A stretch of 64,000 nt of DNA, taken from assembly GCF_020178975.1 (NCBI RefSeq), contig NZ_JAHXBU010000091.1, forward strand, positions 310,001-374,000. Direction: 5' to 3'. Each line of letters begins with the position of its first letter. Within the stretch, counting starts at the first letter, position 1. This document shows, one piece after another, positions 36,499 to 44,306 of the stretch. The position numbers and the translations under genes are program-made. The DNA is from Cesiribacter sp. SM1. Its GTDB lineage: Bacteria; Bacteroidota; Bacteroidia; Cytophagales; Cyclobacteriaceae. Under the pieces are notes generated by a model that saw nothing but the letters and a program-made list of their open reading frames with translations, ran no database searches and was not told where the DNA came from.

Positions 36499-38928
36499 CT
36501 ACTCTGTCCTTAAGTTCTTTACAGGATTAGCCATGGCTGCTTTGATGGCCTGCACACTTACGGTAGCCAGGGCTATGAACAGGGCCAGTACCCCGGCGCC
36601 TGCAAAGTACCACCAGCTTAGGTCGATACGGTAGGCAAAATCCTGCAGCCAGCTGTCCATGGCGTACCAGGCAATGGGCGTGGCAATGATGAATGCAATG
36701 AACACCAGCCTGAGAAAATCTTTGGAGAGCAGCTGCACCAGACCTTCTACAGAGGCACCCAGTATTTTGCGAATGCCAATTTCTTTAGCCCGTTTTTCTG
36801 CAATAAATGTGGAGAGCCCAAACAGCCCCAGGCAGGCCACGACAATGGCAAGCACGGTAAAGGTCAGGGTAATCTGGCTAATGCGCTGTTCGGTGCGGTA
36901 CATCTGCTCAAAGTCATCGTCCAGAAAGCGGTAGCTGAAAGGCATGCCCTGGGCCATGTTTTCCCATTTTTCTTCGATGCCCGCGAGCAGGGCAGGAATT
37001 TTATCAGCATCAACTTTGAAGGAAGCCATGCGGCTGTGGTTGCGCAGCACCATGCAGAGCGGCCCGATTTGCTGATGCATCGACTCAAAGTGGAAATTCT
37101 TTACTACCCCAATGATCTCCAGCCCATTCACAGCACCTGAATTGTAGTCGCCAACCTGGTAAATCTTCCTGCCAACCGGATTTTCGTAGCCCAGCATCCT
37201 GGCAGTGGTTTCGTTGATGATCACTGCAGAAGAATCGCCTCCAAAGGTACTGGAGAAATTTCTGCCCGCTACCAGCTCCATGCCCAGGGTGTTCAGGTAG
37301 TCGTGGTCGATCTGCCACCTTTGCATATTAAAGCCGCTTTCGGAACTCAAAACTGCTTCTTTGGAGAAGCTCTGATTATTCCGGTAAGTATCGTTAATGG
37401 GCAGAAAGCCGCTTAAGGTACCTTTTTGTACCCCCGGCATTTGCAGCACTTCATTTTTAAATGCTGCTGCCCGGTTTTCGAGCACCCAGGTATTTTCCAC
37501 AACAAGCACCTGTTCTTTGCTAAAGCCCAGGTTTTTGTTCTGGATGTAAGCCAGCTGCTGGTACACAACGATAGTACCAATAATGAGCATGATAGAGGTA
37601 GCAAACTGGAACACTACCAGCACATTTCTGAAGTCGCCGCCTTTTGCGCCCATGTTGAGCTTGCCCTTTAATACCTGTATGGGCTTGAAGGCCGATAAAA
37701 AGAAAGCCGGATAAGAGCCTGCCAGCAGCCCAACCAGGAAAGGAAGCAGGAGCAGAAAAAGCACGAACCGGGGTTGCAGGATAAGCGCTATGGAAATTGT
37801 TTTGGCAGCCAGCTCATTGAAGTGAGGCAGGGCAAGCACTACCAGTACCAGGGCAACAAGCATGGCCAGCAGGGCCATCAGGCTGGCCTCTGACAGAAAC
37901 TGCACTACCAGCTGTCTGCGCTGCGAGCCCAGCACTTTACGAACGCCCACCTCCCTGGCCCTGCTGGCAGAACGGGCAGTAGCCAGGTTCATGAAGTTTA
38001 CACAGGCAATCAGCAAAATAAACAAAGCTACAGCCCCGAATATATAGACGTACTGAATATTGCCACTGGGGCTAAGCTCCGAGCTCCGGTCGGAGTATAG
38101 ATGAATATCTGTAATGGGAATGAGCGAGTAGGCAATTTTATTACCTGATGCTTCCAGTTCCTGAATGCTTTTCACGTTCAGCATCTGCCCAATGCGGGGC
38201 AATGCGTAATCGGTAATGTACTGATCCAGCCTGGGCTGAAAATCTTCTGCACTCACCCCTTCTTGCAGGAGCAGGTACGTGTGAAAGTTGTGGCTTAAAA
38301 AACTTCCCCATTCATAAGGAAAATTATCCATCGTAAAAATAAAGTCGAACTGAAAGTGCCCGTTGGCTGGCATGTCTTCAATCACTGCCGTGATGTTGAA
38401 CACCTGGCCCCGGATGTTTTCAAGCGGCATGCCCAGCACCTGGGTAGTGCCAAAATATTTAAGCGCCATCGACTCGGTAAGCACCACTGAGTTTGGGGTA
38501 CTCAATGCTTCATCAAGATCGCCTGCCACTGCGGGAAAGCTAAATACCCTAAAAAAGCCGGAATCGGCATGTACCACCCGATCTTCATTGAGATAGCTAT
38601 CCCCTTTCTTCAGGTGTTGTGCGCCTGTGTTGTTATACAGCCGCACATATTCCTCTACCTGTGGAAAATCTTTTTTCAGCACCGCCCCCATCACATCAGG
38701 AGTTTCGGCCAGGTGCATTTCGCTATCGCCAAACTTTATATCGCTGTTAATGCGGTAAATGCGGTCGGCCTTGGTATGGTAGCGGTCAAAGCTTAACTCA
38801 TCAATTATATACAGGCTGATGAGGATAAAGCAAGACAGACCAATGGCCAAACCAAAAATATTCAGGAGCGAGTACACCTTGCTTTTCAACAGGTTTCTCC
38901 AGGCTAGTTTAAGATAAGTGCGAAACAT
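36499..38928 (-). CDS. FtsX/MacB-type permease P13
   Basis: 809 residues. It starts MFRTYLKLAWRNLLKSKVY. Cytoplasmic motifs are REVGVRKVLGS, shared with P7, and KEIGIRKILGA. The second periplasmic domain contains VVENTWVLENRA and GVVKNFHFES. It lies 73 bp after P14 and 64 bp before P12. Its similarity to P7 extends through both periplasmic domains (for example HADSGFF against FADSNFF, LVAGRNFSS in both), so these two are the likeliest to handle related ligands. Complete. Confidence 0.92.
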   Translation of the reverse strand: MFRTYLKLAWRNLLKSKVYSLLNIFGLAIGLSCFILISLYIIDELSFDRYHTKADRIYRINSDIKFGDSEMHLAETPDVMGAVLKKDFPQVEEYVRLYNNTGAQHLKKGDSYLNEDRVVHADSGFFRVFSFPAVAGDLDEALSTPNSVVLTESMALKYFGTTQVLGMPLENIRGQVFNITAVIEDMPANGHFQFDFIFTMDNFPYEWGSFLSHNFHTYLLLQEGVSAEDFQPRLDQYITDYALPRIGQMLNVKSIQELEASGNKIAYSLIPITDIHLYSDRSSELSPSGNIQYVYIFGAVALFILLIACVNFMNLATARSASRAREVGVRKVLGSQRRQLVVQFLSEASLMALLAMLVALVLVVLALPHFNELAAKTISIALILQPRFVLFLLLLPFLVGLLAGSYPAFFLSAFKPIQVLKGKLNMGAKGGDFRNVLVVFQFATSIMLIIGTIVVYQQLAYIQNKNLGFSKEQVLVVENTWVLENRAAAFKNEVLQMPGVQKGTLSGFLPINDTYRNNQSFSKEAVLSSESGFNMQRWQIDHDYLNTLGMELVAGRNFSSTFGGDSSAVIINETTARMLGYENPVGRKIYQVGDYNSGAVNGLEIIGVVKNFHFESMHQQIGPLCMVLRNHSRMASFKVDADKIPALLAGIEEKWENMAQGMPFSYRFLDDDFEQMYRTEQRISQITLTFTVLAIVVACLGLFGLSTFIAEKRAKEIGIRKILGASVEGLVQLLSKDFLRLVFIAFIIATPIAWYAMDSWLQDFAYRIDLSWWYFAGAGVLALFIALATVSVQAIKAAMANPVKNLRTE

Positions 38929-39001
38929 AGTGCAATTTTTAAAAATGTTGTGCAGGCTGTAACCAATGTACTTTCGGCTAGAGCTGGTTGCAGCATAGAA
39001 G

Positions 39002-41422
39002 CTATTCAGTTCGTAAATTTTTTACCGGGTTAGAAAGAGCCGCCTTAACAGCCTGGTAGCTGATGGTTAGAAAGGCAACAACGGCCGCCAGCATCCCTGC
39101 AAGCAGGAAGGCCCAAACGGGAATATCAATGCGGTAGGCAAAATCCTGCAGCCACTGGTCCATGGCCCACCAGGCCAGCGGAAAAGCAATAATGGCTGCG
39201 ACCAGCACCAGCTTCAGGAAGTCTTTTGATAAAAGGGCTACAATAGTGCTTGTATCGGCGCCTAGTACCTTGCGGATGCCAATTTCCTTCACCCGCTGGC
39301 TAATGGTAAAGGCCGATAGGCCAAAGAGCCCCAGGCAGGCAATCGCAATGGCAATGCAGGAGAATATGGTAAATATAGTGCCCTGCCGCTGCTCTGCCTG
39401 GTACAACTGGGCATAGGTGTCGTCCAGGAACGAATACTCCAAAGGTGTTTCAGGGGAGAATCGCTTCCAGCTATTTTCCAGCTGTGCCAGGGCGGCCGGT
39501 ACTTGCTGCCCCGCTATTTTAACCGAAACGGCACCATACTCAAAAGGCGGCAGCGGTTTAAAAAACACGAGGGGCAAAATACGCTGGTGCAGGGATTCGA
39601 AATGGAAATCGCGCATAACGCCCACCAGCCTGCCTTTTCTGTTGTGGTACTGAAATTCTTTGCCAATGGCATCCTCTGCCGAAGGGAGTCCCAACACGCG
39701 GGCAGCAGCCTCGTTAATAACAAAAGCAGCCGTATCCTGCCCGAACTCGCGGGAGAAGTTTCTGCCTGCCACCATCTCAATGCCATAGGCAGGAATGAAA
39801 TGGTCATCTACGGTTACAAACTTAATTTCTGCGGAGGTAGGCGCTAACGTATCGCCCAGCCTGATGTACGAACCCGCAGCATCCAGCAGCCTTTGTGTGG
39901 GCACCAGCGAGGACCTGCCCACTTCCTTCAAGGCAGGGCTGGCGAGCAATTCTGAACGGAAAGCCTCAAAATTTTCATCAATGGCAGTGTTGATCGGGAA
40001 GGTTACCACATGCTCCCGCTCAAAGCCAAGGGCTGTTTGCTGCATGAACTGCAGTTGCCGGTACACCACCACCGTACCGATGATGAGCATGATAGACAAG
40101 GAAAACTGCACAACCACCAGCAGCTGCCTAAGGGAAATCCCACCCCCATTGATGCTGGCAACCCCTTTTAATACCCTTATGGGCTTAAAGGAAGATAGGA
40201 AAAGTGCCGGGTAAATACCCGAAAAGAAACCCACTACAAATGGCAGGAGAAGAAGAGGAATGAACACCTCCCATCGCAGCAGGCTATCGATCGTCAGGCT
40301 TTGTCCCGACACTTTGTTCAGCCAGGGAAGCCCCAGCCAGGTGAACCCAAACGCCAGCAGGGTGGCAATCCAGGAGATCAGCACAGCCTCGCATAGAAAC
40401 TGGGCAACCAGCTCGCCTTTACCGGCACCTACTACTTTGCGAATGCCAATTTCTTTAGCCCGCAATACCGAACGGGCCGTGGATAGGTTCATATAGTTAA
40501 TGCAGGCAATCAGCAGAATAAACAGGGCAATGGCCGAAAAAATATAGACCCGACCAATATCACCGTTTTCTTCCAGTTCCAGGTCTTTTTTGGAGTGGAG
40601 GTGTATGGAGGTAAGTGGTGTAAGATTGAGAAAAGTGTATTTAGATGGTTTATCACCTCCATCTTGTCTGTGCCTGTCCAGGAAGGCGGGAAACTGCGCC
40701 TCCAGATCTTTGTGGTTGTACTGCTCGGGCAGCAGCACATAGGTGAAAAAGGAATTGTTAGACCAGTCATTCCGCATCACTTCTTCACCGTAAATCTCCG
40801 GGTCTTTAAGTGTGTTGAAGGAAATCATGATCCCGGGGTGCAGGTGTGAATTTGAAGGAAAGTCCTTAAACACCCCCACAACCTTCAGATTATACTGGCT
40901 ATCCATGCGAATCACCTTCCCGATCGGGTCTTCGCTTCCGAAGTACTTTGCTGCCACCTCTTCGGTAATGATCATAGAGAAGGGGTCCTGAAACGAAGCT
41001 TCAGGGTTCCCCTTCACCATTTCCACATCAAAAACCTTGAAAAAATGCTCATCGGCATAATAGGCCGCTTGCTCATTGAACAGTTTATCTTCATAGCGCA
41101 GGCTAACCCTGCCCGGAGAAACCAGGCGGGTTAAGGCCTGGATCACCTCAAAATCGTTTTCCAGCAGGGGTGCAATGGCTGGTGCCACAGATCCCAGCTC
41201 CAGGCTGGGCATGCCTGTTTCAGGATTCCGCCAGCTACGCTCCACCCGGTAAATGTTCTCTGCATTTGCATGGTAACGGTCGTAGCTTAGCTCATGCAAA
41301 ATATAGCCCAGAATCAGCATGCAGCAGGTAATGCCCACGGTAAGCCCAAACAGGTTGATGAAGGAGATAGACTTGTACTTCATCAGGTTGCGGATGGCGA
41401 TTTTGAGATAGTTACGGATCAT
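39002..41422 (-). CDS. FtsX/MacB-type permease P14
   Basis: 806 residues. It is the permease nearest the adaptor and the canonical ATPase, and so the best candidate for the core permease of the first unit. It starts MIRNYLKIAIRNLMKYKSI; TM1 has TCCMLIL. Cytoplasmic motifs are KEIGIRKVVGA and KEIGIRKVLGA, then LLSKDFLKL. The C-terminus is NPVKNLRTE. The gap to the ATPase upstream is 147 bp with no sigma-54 module, compared with 3 bp between P1 and ATPase 1 at the other end. Complete. Confidence 0.92.
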   Translation of the reverse strand: MIRNYLKIAIRNLMKYKSISFINLFGLTVGITCCMLILGYILHELSYDRYHANAENIYRVERSWRNPETGMPSLELGSVAPAIAPLLENDFEVIQALTRLVSPGRVSLRYEDKLFNEQAAYYADEHFFKVFDVEMVKGNPEASFQDPFSMIITEEVAAKYFGSEDPIGKVIRMDSQYNLKVVGVFKDFPSNSHLHPGIMISFNTLKDPEIYGEEVMRNDWSNNSFFTYVLLPEQYNHKDLEAQFPAFLDRHRQDGGDKPSKYTFLNLTPLTSIHLHSKKDLELEENGDIGRVYIFSAIALFILLIACINYMNLSTARSVLRAKEIGIRKVVGAGKGELVAQFLCEAVLISWIATLLAFGFTWLGLPWLNKVSGQSLTIDSLLRWEVFIPLLLLPFVVGFFSGIYPALFLSSFKPIRVLKGVASINGGGISLRQLLVVVQFSLSIMLIIGTVVVYRQLQFMQQTALGFEREHVVTFPINTAIDENFEAFRSELLASPALKEVGRSSLVPTQRLLDAAGSYIRLGDTLAPTSAEIKFVTVDDHFIPAYGIEMVAGRNFSREFGQDTAAFVINEAAARVLGLPSAEDAIGKEFQYHNRKGRLVGVMRDFHFESLHQRILPLVFFKPLPPFEYGAVSVKIAGQQVPAALAQLENSWKRFSPETPLEYSFLDDTYAQLYQAEQRQGTIFTIFSCIAIAIACLGLFGLSAFTISQRVKEIGIRKVLGADTSTIVALLSKDFLKLVLVAAIIAFPLAWWAMDQWLQDFAYRIDIPVWAFLLAGMLAAVVAFLTISYQAVKAALSNPVKNLRTE

Positions 41423-41569
41423 GAGAGAGGGATTTAGCGATCAGAAAAACAGACCCTTGCAGTGTTACACAGCCCTGGTTAGAGGCGCTCTCATGTCAGC
41501 CTTAGCAAAAAACAGAAGCTATGCTATGGCCAACAGGAGCCTTTTCAGAAAGTAATGCTGCTTACAGCG

Positions 41570-42247
41570 CTACGCCATAATATTTTCCATCACGGTCTGC
41601 CCGTCCAGCATGCGGATGATGCGGTGGCTGTAGCGGGCATCGTGCTCGGAGTGCGTAACCATGATGATGGTAGTGCCCTGCTCGTTCAGGTCGGTGAGCA
41701 GCTCCATCACCTCGTTACCATTGCTGGAGTCGAGGTTACCGGTAGGTTCGTCGGCCAGGATCAGCTTTGGTTTGTTTACCACTGCGCGGGCCACTGCTAC
41801 CCTTTGCTGCTGACCACCGGAGAGCTGCTGCGGATAGTGGTTGCGGCGGTGCATGATCTGCATTTTATCCAGTACCTCCTCTACCCTCTTTTTACGGTCT
41901 TCCTCCTTTACACCCAGGTAAATCAGGGGGAGCTCTACATTTTCAAACACCGTTAGCTCGTCTATCAGGTTAAAGCTCTGGAACACAAAGCCAATGTTGC
42001 GCTTGCGCAGCTCGGCACGCTTGCGTTCGTTAAAGCCGGCCACCTCTATGCCATCAAACAGAAAGCTGCCCGAGTCGGGGTCGTCTAGCAGCCCCAGGAT
42101 GTTCAGCAGGGTTGATTTGCCGCAGCCGGAGGGACCCATCACGGCTACAAACTCACCCTCTTTTACTTCAAAAGTCAGCTTGTTGAGGGCTACAGTTTCC
42201 ACATCCTCTGTGCGGTAAATCTTTTCGAGATTGCTAATTTTTATCAT
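41570..42247 (-). CDS. MacB/LolD-type ABC ATPase, canonical (ATPase 2)
   Basis: 225 residues. All motifs are canonical: Walker A GPSGCGKS (38-45), Q90, signature LSGGQQQR (142-149), Walker B LILADE (162-167), D-loop NLDS (171-174), and switch His199. This matches the LolD/MacB/FtsE class that energises FtsX-type permeases from the cytoplasmic side. It follows the adaptor gene in the same direction, but an antisense gene occupies most of the 515-bp gap, so co-transcription from promoter E is likely only if the message crosses that gene. With ATPase 1 it makes just two ATPases for fourteen permeases; sharing is therefore inferred. Confidence 0.94.
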   Translation of the reverse strand: MIKISNLEKIYRTEDVETVALNKLTFEVKEGEFVAVMGPSGCGKSTLLNILGLLDDPDSGSFLFDGIEVAGFNERKRAELRKRNIGFVFQSFNLIDELTVFENVELPLIYLGVKEEDRKKRVEEVLDKMQIMHRRNHYPQQLSGGQQQRVAVARAVVNKPKLILADEPTGNLDSSNGNEVMELLTDLNEQGTTIIMVTHSEHDARYSHRIIRMLDGQTVMENIMA

Positions 42248-42267
42248 GGCTTTGGGGTTTCAGATAT

Positions 42268-42288
42268 CAGGTTTCAGGTTTCAGGTTT
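42268..42288. repeat. Three tandem CAGGTTT heptamers beside the inserted gene
   Basis: (CAGGTTT)x3, preceded by a related CAGATAT. A degenerate inverted counterpart, CCTGATACCC and similar units, lies on the other side of the four-helix-bundle gene (about 42729-42760). Confidence 0.7.
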
Positions 42289-42355
42289 GGCGTTACCAGC
42301 TGTTAACCTTTTGCTTATTTTAAATTTTTTATGAAAGAACTAACTTTTTATTATC

Positions 42356-42706
42356 ATGAGAAACTTTCAGCAACTGGCCGTATGGCAAAAAAGCCATGAG
42401 CTTACGCTAAAGATTTATAAAATCAGCCAATCTTTTCCAAAGGAGGAGCTTTTTGGCCTTACTTCACAAATCAGACGAGCTGCAATGTCAATTCCAACTA
42501 ATATTGCCGAGGGCAGTGGACGTGACAGTGATGCCGAGATGAAAAGGTTTCTAGTCATAAGTTCAGGTTCATGTTCAGAAGTTGAGTATCAGACCTTATT
42601 AGCAAAAGATCTGGGTTATATATCTGAGACTGTCTTCATAGCACTAAAAGAAGATATTCAATCCATCAGAAAAATGCTCTATGCCTTTATAAAACGGCTC
42701 AAATAA
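42356..42706 (+). CDS. Four-helix-bundle protein of the 23S rRNA IVS-encoded family
   Basis: 116 residues. The pattern WQKSHELTLKIYKISQ, then FGLTSQIRRAAMSIPTNIAEG, then a final amphipathic helix is diagnostic of the small four-helix-bundle proteins first found in intervening sequences of 23S rRNA genes and scattered through Bacteroidota genomes. Their function is not known. It is the only plus-strand gene inside the 41-kb array, placed between the adaptor and ATPase 2, and flanked by short inverted degenerate repeats. This looks like an insertion into an older operon. The start MRNFQQLAVW matches the family length. Confidence 0.88.
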   Translation: MRNFQQLAVWQKSHELTLKIYKISQSFPKEELFGLTSQIRRAAMSIPTNIAEGSGRDSDAEMKRFLVISSGSCSEVEYQTLLAKDLGYISETVFIALKEDIQSIRKMLYAFIKRLK

Positions 42707-42762
42707 CCCACTCTCGGTCCAAGCCCTCACCTGATACCCAATACCTGACACCCGACACCTTC

Positions 42763-44019
42763 TCATTCCCCCTTCAACACCAGCTCCTGCATATCGCGGT
42801 AGTTCTCATAGCTGGAGGTAACTACTTTATCGCCGGGGTTTAGTCCGCTTAATACTTCGTAATATTCCGGATTCTGGCGGCCCAGCTGCACTTCTGTACG
42901 GTAGGCGGTAGAGCCGTCTTCACTTACCTTAAATACCCAGTTGCCACCGGTTTGCTGATAAAAGCCGCCCTTTGCCAGCAGCACTGCCTGGGTTTCGTCG
43001 CTTAGGGCCAGGCGAATCTGCAGGGTTTGTCCGCGGCGAATGCCTTCAGGGGCTTCTTCATCAAAAGCCATGTCTAGCAAAAAGCGCCCGTTACTCACCT
43101 GGCTGTAGACTTTCTTTACTGTTAAGTGGTGCATTTTACCGGCAATGCTGGTTTCTGCTTTCTGGCCAATAAACACCCGGGAAATATAGTGCTCGTCTAC
43201 CTCTACCTGCACTTTATAGCCGCTCATCACATCTATCTGCCCCAGGCGGGCGCCTTTGTTTTTTGATTCGCCAATTTCAGCATCAAGCGAAGTAAGCTGA
43301 CCATCAATGGGAGCGCGTACAATCAGGTCGTCAACCTTTCTTTTCATCAGTGCCAGGGTATTTTGCATACGGGCATATGATTCTGCCATTTGCCGGAGCT
43401 GCTGCTCCATGGAGATGGAGTCCTGGTTCAGGGTTCTTTCGCTTAGTTTTTTGCGGTTCAGCTGAAAGTTGTAGTTGTTTTCCGATGCTTGGAACTCCTG
43501 TTTGCCCACTACTCCTTCATTGTAAAGATACTGGTTTAGCTCGTACACCCGCTTGGCTTCTGCAAAGGCATTGTCTACCTCGGCTTTCTGGTTCAGCTGC
43601 TGAATGGAGTTTTGAACGGCGCCGTTTTTGGTATTCTGCATCTGGGTGAGTACGTGGAATACGGCTGTTTCCTGATTGGCCAGGCTTAGCTCCAGGTCGC
43701 TGTTGGAAAGGCGCATAATAGGCTGCCCTTTTGTTACCACCGTACCATCTTCAATAAATTTCTCCTCTACCCGGCCCCCTTCCAGGGCATCCAGGTAAAT
43801 AGTGGCAATGGGTTGCACGGTTCCATTAACCGGTATAAATTCCTGAAATGTGTTTTTATGCACCTGGCTGATGGTGATTCTTTCCACCTCTACATTCAGG
43901 CGGCTCTTTCCGGAAGCAAGGAATACACTGGCAGTTATAAGCATTACCAGGGCAGCAATACCTGCAATGGTAAGTATTCTCTTCTGGTTCCACTTTTTTT
44001 TGACGATAACACGGTCCAC
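42763..44019 (-). CDS. Periplasmic adaptor (membrane fusion protein, HlyD/MacA family)
   Basis: 418 residues. One N-terminal membrane anchor (about 14-36) follows a basic tail (KKKWNQKR). Next come a lipoyl-like segment (about 60-105, GGRVEEKFIEDGTVVTKGQP), a helical hairpin rich in Gln/Glu/Leu (about 108-230), the second lipoyl half (VRAPIDGQLTSLDAEIGES) and beta-barrel domains to the end. Such proteins bridge an inner-membrane ABC permease and TolC. It is the only adaptor in the window and the first gene after promoter E, with a leader of about 74 nt. It is probably the common adaptor for the array. Confidence 0.92.
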   Translation of the reverse strand: MDRVIVKKKWNQKRILTIAGIAALVMLITASVFLASGKSRLNVEVERITISQVHKNTFQEFIPVNGTVQPIATIYLDALEGGRVEEKFIEDGTVVTKGQPIMRLSNSDLELSLANQETAVFHVLTQMQNTKNGAVQNSIQQLNQKAEVDNAFAEAKRVYELNQYLYNEGVVGKQEFQASENNYNFQLNRKKLSERTLNQDSISMEQQLRQMAESYARMQNTLALMKRKVDDLIVRAPIDGQLTSLDAEIGESKNKGARLGQIDVMSGYKVQVEVDEHYISRVFIGQKAETSIAGKMHHLTVKKVYSQVSNGRFLLDMAFDEEAPEGIRRGQTLQIRLALSDETQAVLLAKGGFYQQTGGNWVFKVSEDGSTAYRTEVQLGRQNPEYYEVLSGLNPGDKVVTSSYENYRDMQELVLKGE

Positions 44020-44103
44020 GGCTATACTTTTTATATTTTAAATTTCAGTATTTCTAATGCCAACCGCAATTCTAAAAAAGAGGCTGGCAGCTACAGACCA
44101 ATT

Positions 44104-44119
44104 TGCACAAGCTGTGCCA
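44104..44119 (-). promoter_or_regulatory. Sigma-54 promoter of the adaptor unit (promoter E-minus)
   Basis: The minus strand reads TGGCACAGCTTGTGCA: full -24 and the GC of -12 at correct spacing. The predicted start site is near 44093. The first base is 53 bp from site E. Confidence 0.83.
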
Positions 44120-44171
44120 AAACCAAAATATGCTGATTTTTAAGCAATTACAAAGGCCGTAAACTATATTG

Positions 44172-44211
44172 GCGTACGATATCGCACAACAGGTGTGCGG
44201 TTTTGATACAC
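44172..44211. promoter_or_regulatory. Regulator site E, shared by two divergent sigma-54 promoters
   Basis: It holds GCGTACGATAT, then the dyad CGCACA-N5-TGTGCG, then GATACAC. It is equidistant (53 bp edge to first promoter base) from promoter E-minus and promoter E-plus, so one bound activator could serve the permease array and its own operon. Confidence 0.83.
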
Positions 44212-44263
44212 TTCTGTTTTTGAAGAAAACAGATATTGGCTTGTTTTCAGCCTGTTGCAGGTG

Positions 44264-44279
44264 TGGCACAGTTGTAGCT
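44264..44279 (+). promoter_or_regulatory. Sigma-54 promoter of the two-component operon (promoter E-plus)
   Basis: The plus strand reads TGGCACAGTTGTAGCT: full -24, and -12 TAGCT with the key GC kept. The predicted start site is near 44290, only about 17 nt before the response-regulator ATG. Confidence 0.75.
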
Positions 44280-44306
44280 CTTTCAATAACTATAGATATT
44301 TAGGGT

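Noticed and set aside
42268-42288. Short tandem repeat as a possible CRISPR array
   Set aside because: Repeat unit of 7 bp without spacers; no cas genes in the window.
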